Of a DNA stretch of 64,000 bases, positions 56,583-64,000 are shown in pieces. This DNA comes from Semisulcospira habei (taxonomy: Eukaryota > Mollusca > Gastropoda > Semisulcospiridae). Made by a program: the position numbers and the translations under genes. Location: assembly GCA_036245525.1 (NCBI GenBank), contig BTPG01000004.1:214270523-214334522 (forward strand), in the 5' to 3' direction. Numbering within the stretch: position 1 is the stretch's first letter; each line of letters starts with the position of its first letter. The notes beneath the pieces were generated by a model. That model was not told the DNA's origin, made no database searches, and saw only the letters and a program-made list of their open reading frames with translations.

Positions 56583-58327
56583 TGTCACGACACGCCTGAC
56601 GGAGTCAGGGCGCCGTGGACAATATGAGTGCAGACACTCGAGAAAACCCACCCACTCTAAATAAATAACACAACGCCAGCGATAAACAACAAACAAATCC
56701 TTTATTACCTACTCTTACTCTAACCCCCACCCCAACCCCCTAACGCCCCACACACTCACACATACCCACACACGCACTCATAACGTATTAACACTTAAAA
56801 AAGATTAACATATAAAAAAATGACTAACAAGTGAAAATGACTAACAGGTGAAAATGACTAACAGACGAAAATGACTAACAGGTGAAAATGACTAATAGGT
56901 GAAAATGACTAATATGGCCAACGGCTATACAAGGCGGGTAACTTTGTCTCTGTACCGTGTCCTCTGTCCCACACTAGACAGGGTGGCTCATAACGTACGA
57001 GTACTACCCCTGCACCACAGAGCACCGTAGCCGCGCTTGCCCACGCACGCCTGTGACCGACGCGCAGAACGTAGAATCAACCCGCTGTAGCCCAACGTAC
57101 TTGTCCAACAGGACCGGCTAGCGAAGGCGTTCCGACTCCCGATGATGCGTCACCGTTGGTCATGGAAGATGAAGAGATCGAAGGACGAAATCTTCGAAGC
57201 CAATGATCGAAGCCAATCTTCGAAGCCAGTGCACTGGAAAAGGGCGCATTGTCAAAGTGCCAACACAGTTAATTCTGGCCTATTTGACACGCACCTACTC
57301 ACAAACCACGTGAGTTGTGTCTCGTCTCACCCTAATACCCGCCTTGGCCATATTAAATATACAATCATGGATATGAAAGCTTCCTATGTACATTCAACAT
57401 TCACCAGGTCTGCACTATTCCATTACACTAACATTAAGCTAGCACAACCACTTTTGTATAATAACATTGCCACTGCTAAAACCAACATTATCAAAATATC
57501 CCGATGTACATACAAAGATATGAAATAATCACCAGCAACCACCCCACGTGACAATCTTATTACATTACATCTAGGACTTAATACAAATATATTTGAAAGG
57601 ATACCCACTTTAATTCGTTTTACAACATGGCCCTTTAAATATACTCACTCGGCGACAGCCGAATATAAACAACTAAATCCGACACCCACCACATTACAAC
57701 CCAACCTAAAAAACATGATTAAAGACTCGATTAAAACATCACTAAAAAACTAGACGAACATACCCTTCCGAACCTATATACACATTCACACCCCCGAGAG
57801 CACAGCAGCTAACTGAGGAAAATGGCATGAATAAATACCTGTCACTGGTGAGTCCTCCGGCAGGACGAGACAAACAAGACGAAGACGAACCGGAGGGGTC
57901 TTCTGGTGAGTAGCAGCCGTGGTCACAAGTCTCTCGGACACCCACACCCAGGAACACTGGTCGTGGTCTTGCAGGGAGGGTAAAACAACCCTCACACAGC
58001 TTGTCAAGGGCTCCAAACGAGGCCGCACCCTGACCCAGACTCTCGCTGCGCTAGCTAACTCGACTGACTGACTGTAATATCCTTCTGCTACCTTGCAGTT
58101 TAACTTTACTTCTGAACACTGTTCGGTTAAAGCTACTTGGCTAAAGCGTGCAACCGCTGTACTCGCTCACTGTTAAGCTTGCTGCACGGGCTTTACGATT
58201 ACGCTCACACTACATTTATTAACTTCCCTAAACTAAGGCTATTTACAGAATTCGGCGATCTACATTTATTAACAAAAAAACGACTTGGCGAAAAAATGAA
58301 ACAACATGTCACATCCGTTACGTGACA
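56583..58327 (-). repeat. 5' LTR of gypsy element 2
   Basis: 1,745 bp, TGTCACG...CGTGACA. Nearly identical to the 3' LTR. It has fewer CTTCGAAGCCAAT copies near 57190-57230. Confidence 0.95.
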
Positions 58328-58366
58328 ATGATAGTCCAAGGGTGGTGCCAGAATAGCTTGGCGCCC
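58328..58366. mobile_element. PalB arm, right side of the split
   Basis: ATGATAGTCCAAGGGTGGTG, CCAGAATAGCTTGGCGCCC. The opposite arm does not follow; the sequence goes into the flank of a PalA hairpin, so this PalB is one-armed or chimeric. Confidence 0.8.
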
Positions 58367-58386
58367 ATGGGATCAACGTGGTGTCA

Positions 58387-58494
58387 GCAAGAGGCACAGA
58401 TCCTCATGAGCCCCCGCAACTGCGGGGGCTCATGAGAATCTATGCCTCTTGCAGTTGGGTGGTGTTCACATTATCTTGGCACTGAGCGGGTTAA
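58387..58494. mobile_element. PalA element
   Basis: Hairpin 58387-58453 (GCAAGAGGCACAGATCCTCA / TGAGAATCTATGCCTCTTGC). The right body AGTTGGGTGGTGTTCACATT ends TGAGCGGGTTAA. Its body and the next about 110 bp recur at 60189-60425. Confidence 0.9.
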
Positions 58495-58608
58495 ACACTT
58501 TTTCTGAAAGACAGACAGACAAGAAAACAACCCACCCCACGACTCTCTTCCAGAACTGATTGAACAATGACCCAAGCTCTAGTTTTCGTGCATGTCTTGA
58601 ACTATCAT

Positions 58609-58743
58609 GCTCGATCTGTCTCTAGAAACGTGCATGACCTGCATGCTCGGTCTGTCTCTAGAAACGTGCATGACCTGCATGCTCGGTCTGTCTCTAGAAA
58701 CGTGCATGTCCCGAACTATCCTGCTCGATCTGTCTCTAGAAAA
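58609..58743. repeat. 36-bp tandem repeat
   Basis: Four units spaced 36, 36 and 42 bp: GCTCGATCTGTCTCTAGAAA, CGTGCATGACCTGCAT. Confidence 0.92.
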
Positions 58744-58988
58744 GTATAATACAGTCCTTCAGAGGGCAAGTTCAAAATGTAATGTGGAGATTTCGGCCCT
58801 AGGGCAGAATGTGTTACATGAAAAGCGGCGTGGGTTTCGACGTAACGCCAGCAAAAGTTGACCACCAGAACGTTGTAACTGAGAATTTTTAGTAACGATA
58901 CATCGAGTAGGAAGAAATAAAAAAAAAAAAAAAAAACCCAACTATACTGCAATTTACTTCCGCGAGATATTAGATACCGGATAACAAT

Positions 58989-59097
<109 letters not shown>

Positions 59098-59125
59098 AAG
59101 ATAGAAATAGGGAGAGAGAGAGAGA

Positions 59126-59425
59126 GAAGGAGAACAATGAACAATGAACCTTTATTTTCCAACAGTATAAGTTACTGGTTACAGGACCAGTTTTCAAACT
59201 TGCCGTTTCTACGTCTATTGCACAAATGATATAGACATGTACACGCTGAAACAATGCAAGCACACACATACACACACTCACTAACGCATGCATGCGCTCG
59301 CGCACGTACGCACGCACACACATGCACTCACGCACACGCACCCACACACGCACACGCACTCAGACAAGCACGCACCGAACACACCACACACGCGCATTAT
59401 CGCACGCGAACACTTTACGCATACC

Positions 59426-59428
<3 letters not shown>
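59126..59428 (-). mobile_element. LINE 3' fragment
   Basis: Tail (GAACAAT)n, ACCTTTATTTTCCAACAG and 3' UTR (TTTTCAAACTTGCCGTTTCT, as in the LINE at 16389: TTTACAAACTTGCCGTTGCT). CA-rich toward its right end. Confidence 0.75.

Positions 59429-59513
<85 letters not shown>
59429..59513. repeat. (CA)n array
   Basis: 42 CA units in the LINE 3' UTR setting, as at 16611. Confidence 0.95.
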
Positions 59514-59515
<2 letters not shown>

Positions 59516-59538
59516 TACACACGCTCTCACAGAGCGTG

Positions 59539-59581
59539 AGAGAGAGAGAGAAGAGAGAGAGAGAGGGGGGGAGAGAGGGAG
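59539..59581. repeat. (GA)n array, imperfect
   Basis: GA with G-run interruptions, directly beside another LINE tail. Confidence 0.88.
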
Positions 59582-59731
59582 GGCGAACTGAACTGAACTA
59601 AAACTGTATTTTTGTAAGGATGAAGACAGTAGGCACGCAGGCCTTTCTACATGTCTGTCCTTAATAACATTTTAAATATAACATCAGAAAAGGCAACAAG
59701 ACAAATACAATTAAATTTAAAAAAAGATAAT

Positions 59732-59735
<4 letters not shown>
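59582..59735 (-). mobile_element. LINE 3' terminus
   Basis: (GAACT)3 then AAAACTGTATTTTTGTAAGG and 3' UTR (CTACATGTCTGTCCTTAATA), cut at the next GA array. Confidence 0.68.

Positions 59736-59817
<82 letters not shown>
59736..59817. repeat. (GA)n array
   Basis: Pure GA then GGAGAGAGGGG. Third GA array in 900 bp. Confidence 0.95.
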
Positions 59818-59822
<5 letters not shown>

Positions 59823-60188
59823 GGGGGAGAGGGAGGGTGAATGTGCAATGAAATGCACCCTCACCATACTGACAGTGCACATGCATGCACACAACGTCAG
59901 CTTTTAGCCGGATTCGTAACATGGCTGTCACTGCATGCATATTAGGTAACACTGATGGGGACAGGTCCGCCCCAACAATACCGTCGATTGCTGACAGACC
60001 ATCTTATGTCGTCTGCCCATTTTTAGACTGTGTAGTCGTTCCTGGAAAAGACTGGGTTTACTTGTACCGCCAAAACTGTAACCGGTTCAGTGCCAGCGGC
60101 CGCAGAATGTGTTCCTGCAATCTGCAATATGAAATCAACGACCCCAAACCCAAGACGTCCCAGGAACGGGAGTGATTCAACGTGATGT
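59818..60188. other. No gene seen
   Basis: Unique-looking DNA. A short plus frame here (59885-60175) has no recognisable domain. Confidence 0.5.
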
Positions 60189-60298
60189 CAGCAAGAGGCA
60201 TAGATCCTCATGAGCCCCCGCCACTGCGGGGGCTCATGAGGATCTATGCCTCTTGCAGTTGGGTGGTGTTCAAATTATCTTGGCACTGAACGGGTTAA
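60189..60298. mobile_element. PalA element
   Basis: Nearly perfect hairpin 60191-60256 (GCAAGAGGCATAGATCCTCA / TGAGGATCTATGCCTCTTGC, turn CCCCCGCCACTGCGGGGG). The right body ends TGAACGGGTTAA. Confidence 0.92.
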
Positions 60299-60448
60299 GC
60301 AGTTTTTACGCCGTCTATCTGAAAAACAAAAACAAAAAAACAGACAAGAAAAAACAACACACCCCACAACTCTCTTCCAGAACTTAACAATGATCCAAGC
60401 TCTAGTTTTCGTGCATGTCTTTGAGCGGTGAGAAGGCCGGGAATGCAC

Positions 60449-60560
60449 ATAACCGATAGTTCAAGGACAGTGCCAGATCAGCTTGGCGCCTGAAAGCGCC
60501 AAGCTGATCTGGCACAACCCTTGAACCACTTTGTCGATTCATCTCCTGCTCTGCGGGTTG
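60449..60560. repeat. PalC/B-like palindrome
   Basis: AGTTCAAGGACAGTGCCAGA, TCAGCTTGGCGCC / GGCGCCAAGCTGATCTGGCA, CAACCCTTGAACC. The CAGCTT/AAGCTG change is present in both arms. It is followed by GCGGGTTGAATAC. Confidence 0.87.
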
Positions 60561-60586
60561 AATACACACCTATGGGGTACAATGAT

Positions 60587-60642
60587 TTGATTGTACATTG
60601 CTTAACGTCCCGACAGCAACGAGGCTTTCTCAGGACGTGACC
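60587..60642 (-). repeat. Retroposon J 3'-end fragment
   Basis: TTGTACATTGCTTAACGTCC, CGACAGCAACGAGGC, TTTCTCAGGACGTG. Truncated to about 55 bp. A duplicated ACCTATGGGGTACAA flanks it (60568-60583 and 60640-60655), probably the target duplication. Confidence 0.8.
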
Positions 60643-60750
60643 TATGGGGTACAAGAATCAGGGGACGTATCATCTCCCGTTTGTTCCAATCAGGTTAAAT
60701 ATGTCTGGTAGGCAGAAATTTAATAAAACAGATAGATGGACCCGACGCTA

Positions 60751-60768
60751 AATCTCTCTCTCTCTCTC

Positions 60769-60811
<43 letters not shown>
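60751..60811. repeat. (CT)n plus poly-C
   Basis: CT array running into about 40 C bases. Confidence 0.95.
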
Positions 60812-60812
<1 letters not shown>

Positions 60813-60939
60813 CCTCCCAATCATGCCATCGGTTCAGGTTTAGGACTGTCGCGACGTGTAGCTCCTTCACGATGGCTCAGAGGTAGGTGTAAGAGCTAAC
60901 TGAATTCTGGGTTGTAATGTAGCAGTAAAATTTTTACAT

Positions 60940-61105
60940 GGTATTTATATGGCGCATTTCTCATATTTATAAACTCAATGCGCAGAATTTAGCCGCGAAC
61001 TGAACCCAACAAGCACGCTCACGTGAATCACACGCAATCACTCACACACTGTACGTAAACACAGAACATTCACGTGGTGCTAAGGGCAAGCTCAAGCGAA
61101 ATTTT
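60940..61105 (-). mobile_element. SINE-2 3' fragment
   Basis: GTATTTATATGGCGCATTTC, CGCGAACTGAACCCAACAAG, GTGGTGCTAAGGGCAAGCTC, closely matching 24939-25120. Confidence 0.83.
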
Positions 61106-61515
61106 ATTGTTGGCTGAAACTGATACTAAAATGGGGACATCACAATAAAAAGAAGTATGTATCAAAGGACAATCCCGATTTCATTACAACTGTCCAGTCA
61201 GTCAGTTGTTGACACAATGACAGGACCGCTGCGTCGTCGGGGGTGACAGAACTCCTGCGGTAGTCTCCCATCATTTGTCAATGCATGCCCCCCCCCCCCT
61301 CCCCCCTACTGCGACGAGTGCATTTTCCAAATTTCAGTTTATTCAGTTGTTAACTCAATGACAGTACCGCTGAGTTTTCGGGGATGACAGAACTCCCAAG
61401 GTACTCTCCCTTCCCTTGTCAATGTGTACCCCTCTTCAGGTACAAGTGTATTTAAATCTTTCACAGCCCCAACCCAGTCGTCAAACGTTTCTCATCTAAC
61501 CACCGCGCATGATGT
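61106..61515. other. No gene seen; diverged internal duplication
   Basis: GTTGACACAATGACAGGACCGCTG... at 61207 and GTTAACTCAATGACAGTACCGCTG... at 61350 begin two related segments (about 61190-61300 and 61325-61440). Non-coding. Confidence 0.6.
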
Positions 61516-61593
61516 GCAGCCACCGGAGATGCATCGACCGCCTGCAGGCGCCAAGCTAATCGGGCACAACCCTTGAACCATCGCGGTCGATCG
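61516..61593. repeat. PalC lacking one arm
   Basis: GAGATGCATCGACCGCCTGC then AGGCGCCAAGCTAATCGGGC and AACCCTTGAACCATCGCGGT, CGATCG. The inner left arm is missing, as in the PalB copy at 33764. Confidence 0.8.
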
Positions 61594-61995
61594 AACCTTT
61601 TTTGCGACATTGGCGGTGACAGTGAAATAGATAATTCGCTGTCCTGAGTACAGTGGGAGAGAGAGGGAGAAGGAGAGAGAGGCTAGCGCTCGCTGAATCG
61701 AGTCCATTTTCAGTTAGCGACCGGGGCCTAACGCGTTGTCGTGACACGGTATACGGATCAAGCACCCAAGCTGTGCCAACTTAGTGTCGTCGGAGTGCCG
61801 CTGGACAACACACTGACTCTCCTTGTTTCAGTCCTCTCAGTGAGTCCGCGTTCGGCCACGGTGTTTGCAGTTGTTTGTGGATTGTAGCTATTCGCACGGG
61901 AAGCACGCTTTGCGAGAAAAAGGTTTTCTCTGCGTAAAAAGGTAGGCCACAAATGTATTGATTCATTTCAGTTTTACACGCATCTTGTAGCTGAG
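61594..61995. other. No gene seen
   Basis: A short imperfect GA tract at 61652-61682. Otherwise unrecognised. Confidence 0.5.
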
Positions 61996-62222
61996 TTGAC
62001 GCATTGTGCGCGAGGTACGAAATACCCATATTTGAGGAGTTATTCTCTGAGGACTGCATTACAATTCAGGAGACAGGTCGACCTTCAGTGATACTGAGTT
62101 AAAGGGTGGTGGCAGAATAGCTTGGCGCCTATCAGTAGGCGCCAAGCTATTCTGCCACCACCCTTGAACTATCACGGTCGAGCCATATCTTGCTGTGGTG
62201 TGTCGCGGGCAGAATGAGTTAA
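61996..62222. mobile_element. PalB MITE, full copy
   Basis: Left end TTGACGCATTGTGCGCGAGG (TTAA mutated), right end GCGGGCAGAATGAGTTAA. The hairpin has GGTGGTGGCAGAATAGCTTG and GCGCC, with AAGCTATTCTGCCACCACCC in the other arm. Both arms share GGTGG-C for the family's GGTGCC. Confidence 0.88.
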
Positions 62223-62473
62223 TGTTTTGATATGTTTATAGGAATGAGTAGAAATCAGTGATAGCTTGGTTTGGGTGTGAGTGTTACATTGTTTGACTGG
62301 CCTCTGTCTCTGTCTCTCACACACACACAAACTCCCACATCACGTTAAAGCCACTCCGACATTATCTCGTTTCAAGACCAAGTCTTTATAGATACCTGAT
62401 ATCACTCAAATAACAATATCTACTCATACGTCGACACACGAATCAGTGTACGCGTATTTTCTAACAATCATGT

Positions 62474-62495
62474 GTATGTGCGTGTGTGTTTGTGT

Positions 62496-62556
<61 letters not shown>
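62474..62556. repeat. (GT)n array
   Basis: GT array with TTT and AT interruptions at its left. Confidence 0.93.
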
Positions 62557-62557
<1 letters not shown>

Positions 62558-63081
62558 ACGCGCGCGAGTGCGTTTGTGCGTGTATGCGTGTGTTTGTGTT
62601 TAGTGGACTATATATTTTGTATCACTGTGCTTTGATGTCCCTGTTTTATGTATATTTATACTTAGTCGTAGTTACTCACAAACCAGATAGGTGAGGCTAG
62701 CGCTGGCAGAATTGTACAACAAACCAAGGGGAATTACTCAGCGCTGGACAACAGTTAGATCTTATTCTATACCTGCGTATTTCTCTGTGGGCTGGCGATT
62801 GGGTGCCTGATAGGCGGGGGCAGGGGATCTAACTGTTGTCCAGCGCTGAGTAATTCCCTTTGGTTTGTTGTACAATTCTGCCAGCGCTAGCCTCACCTAT
62901 CTGGTTTGTGAGTATCTCAGTATAACTCGAGGCAAATTTGTATCGTTACATTGTTGTGTAATGTTCTGTGCATCTACTGTGGGAATACAGGGTATTTACC
63001 CGACCACATATAGTAATGCACCTTCGTGTTTGTGTATGCATGTTTCCCCTGCCTACTTCCTAAGTTCCGGAGAAAGACATG

Positions 63082-63143
63082 GGTTATATAAGAGACCTGA
63101 TGCATCTTATTTGAAGATGCAAATGATCGTCTTATTCTATACC
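63082..63143 (+). ncRNA. Hammerhead-ribozyme-like fold, unit 1
   Basis: GGTTATATAAGAGAC can pair with GTCTTATTCTATACC (stem I with internal loops). Next come CTGATG, a hairpin ATCTT/AAGAT with an ATTTG loop, then GCAAATGATC. The layout matches a minimal type I hammerhead with cleavage after AUC at 63128. However, two core positions (A9 and A13) read C, which may abolish activity. Inference only. Confidence 0.4.
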
Positions 63144-63451
63144 TGCGTATTTCTCTGTGGGCTGGCGATTGGGTGCCTGATAGGCGGGGGCAGGGGATCT
63201 AACTGTTGTCCAGCGCTGAGTAATTCCCCTTGGTTTATTGTACAATTCTGCCAGCGCTAGCCTCACCTATCTGGTTTGTGAGTATCTCAGTATAACTCGA
63301 GGCAAATTTGTATCGTTACATTGTTGTGTAATGTTCTGTGCATCTACTGTGGGAATACAGGGTATTTACCCGACCACATACAGTAATGCACCTTCGTGTT
63401 TGTGTATGTATGTTTCCCCTGCCTACTTCCTAAGTTCCGGAGAAAGACATG

Positions 63452-63513
63452 GGTTATATAAGAGACCTGATGCATCTTATTTGAAGATGCAAATGATCGT
63501 CTTATTCTATACC
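63452..63513 (+). ncRNA. Hammerhead-ribozyme-like fold, unit 2
   Basis: Same sequence as in unit 1, 370 bp downstream, with the putative cleavage site at 63498/63499. The same C substitutions are present. Confidence 0.4.
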
Positions 63514-63821
63514 TGCGTATTTCTCTGTGGGCTGGCGATTGGGTGCCTGATAGGCGGGGGCAGGGGATCTAACTGTTGTCCAGCGCTGAGTAATTCCCCT
63601 TGGTTTGTTGTACAATTCTGCCAGCGCTAGCCTCACCTATCTGGTTTGTGAGTATCTCAGTATAACTCGAGGCAAATTTGTATCGTTACATTGTTGTGTA
63701 ATGTTCTGTGCATCTACTGTGGGAATATAGGGTATTTACCCGACCACATATAGTAATGCACCTTCGTGTTTGTGTATGTATGTTTCCCCTGCCTACTTCC
63801 TAAGTTCCGGAGAAAGACATG

Positions 63822-63883
63822 GGTTATATAAGAGACCTGATGCATCTTATTTGAAGATGCAAATGATCGTCTTATTCTATACC
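63822..63883 (+). ncRNA. Hammerhead-ribozyme-like fold, unit 3
   Basis: Third copy, unchanged, with the putative cleavage site at 63868/63869. The sequence is invariant across units. Confidence 0.4.
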
Positions 63884-64000
63884 TGCGTATTTCTCTGTGG
63901 GCTGGCGATTGGGTGCCTGATAGGCGGGGGCAGGGGATCTAACTGTTGTCCAGCGCTGAGTAATTCCCCTTGGTTAGTCGTAGTTGTAGCAACGGCAGGT

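Larger units (their letters stand above)
49864..58327 (-). mobile_element. Near-intact Ty3/gypsy LTR element 2 (Gmr1-type order)
   Basis: 8,464 bp on the minus strand, with ATGAT target duplications (49859-49863 and 58328-58332). LTRs 56583-58327 (5') and 49864-51630 (3') begin TGTCACG and end CGTGACA. They differ by a handful of substitutions and small indels, so the insertion is recent. Order: LTR, primer site, gag, protease, integrase, RT, RNase H, polypurine tract, LTR. Integrase before RT is the hallmark of Gmr1-like elements. Confidence 0.95.
62663..63985 (+). mobile_element. 370-bp tandem element with inverted cap and 11-bp flanking repeat
   Basis: TAGTCGTAGTT occurs at 62663-62673 and 63975-63985, bounding the whole structure. 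Units start at 62761, 63131, 63501 and 63871, exactly 370 bp apart and almost identical; the last is partial. The first 89 bp (62673-62761) are an inverted copy of 62826-62914. Tandem units with an inverted cap and a short flanking duplication resemble Penelope-like elements and ribozyme-bearing retrozymes. No RT lies in the window. Confidence 0.85.

Noticed and set aside
49864..58327. Endogenous retrovirus with an envelope gene
   Set aside because: Only about 75 bp separate the pol stop (51706) from the 3' LTR (51630), so there is no room for an envelope frame. It is an LTR retrotransposon.
62865..63630. Two overlapping frames of about 130 codons (LTYLVCEYLSITRGKF...)
   Set aside because: Both are the same frame in successive 370-bp units. 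They lack a recognisable domain and end by running into the next unit.

Overview
This window looks like repeat-dense, gene-poor DNA from an animal, most plausibly a marine mollusc such as a gastropod. That is an inference from the retroelement mix, the tRNA-derived SINEs, the AT/CA/GA microsatellites and the many TTAA-flanked palindromic MITEs; no host gene marks the species. I found no convincing host protein-coding gene. Every coding region I can support belongs to a transposable element. Most long open frames are by-products of microsatellites or of minisatellites whose period is a multiple of 3.

Layout. 0-4 kb: minisatellites, a LINE remnant, palindromes and a tRNA-type SINE. 4.26-9.55 kb: a decayed Ty3/gypsy element inserted in a TAA microsatellite. 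9.6-16.2 kb: palindromic MITEs, including a TTAA MITE nested inside a SINE. 16.4-19.6 kb: a decayed CR1/L2-like LINE (minus strand) lying between GA arrays. 20.4-23.3 kb: a palindrome whose loop has become a 21-bp array, itself split by a 5'-truncated LINE with an open RT frame. 24-31 kb: MITEs, a Harbinger-type MITE, a second SINE family and large simple repeats. 31.4-33.3 kb: a 42-bp satellite running into a palindrome. 33.7-46.5 kb: more palindromes, LINE fragments and a 375-bp retroposon with a 15-bp target duplication. 47.26-48.56 kb: a TTAA-flanked element whose centre is about 45 copies of a 27-bp repeat. 49.86-58.33 kb: a near-intact Ty3/gypsy element (minus strand) with nearly identical LTRs, a 5-bp target duplication, a tRNA-Leu primer site and complete gag and pol frames. 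58.3-62.6 kb: palindromes and GA-linked LINE tails. 62.66-63.99 kb: a 370-bp tandem repeat with an inverted cap and an 11-bp flanking direct repeat; each unit carries a hammerhead-ribozyme-like fold.

How the parts relate. Both gypsy elements have integrase upstream of reverse transcriptase (the Gmr1-type order). The palindromic families (called PalA, PalB, PalC and PalP here) share TTAA flanks and C-rich ends, which suggests one piggyBac-like machinery moves them all. Several palindromes carry or abut a minisatellite, with an unexpanded relative elsewhere in the window. The strongest leads are this palindrome-to-minisatellite series, the ribozyme-like 370-bp array, and the repeated LINE/(GA)n association.
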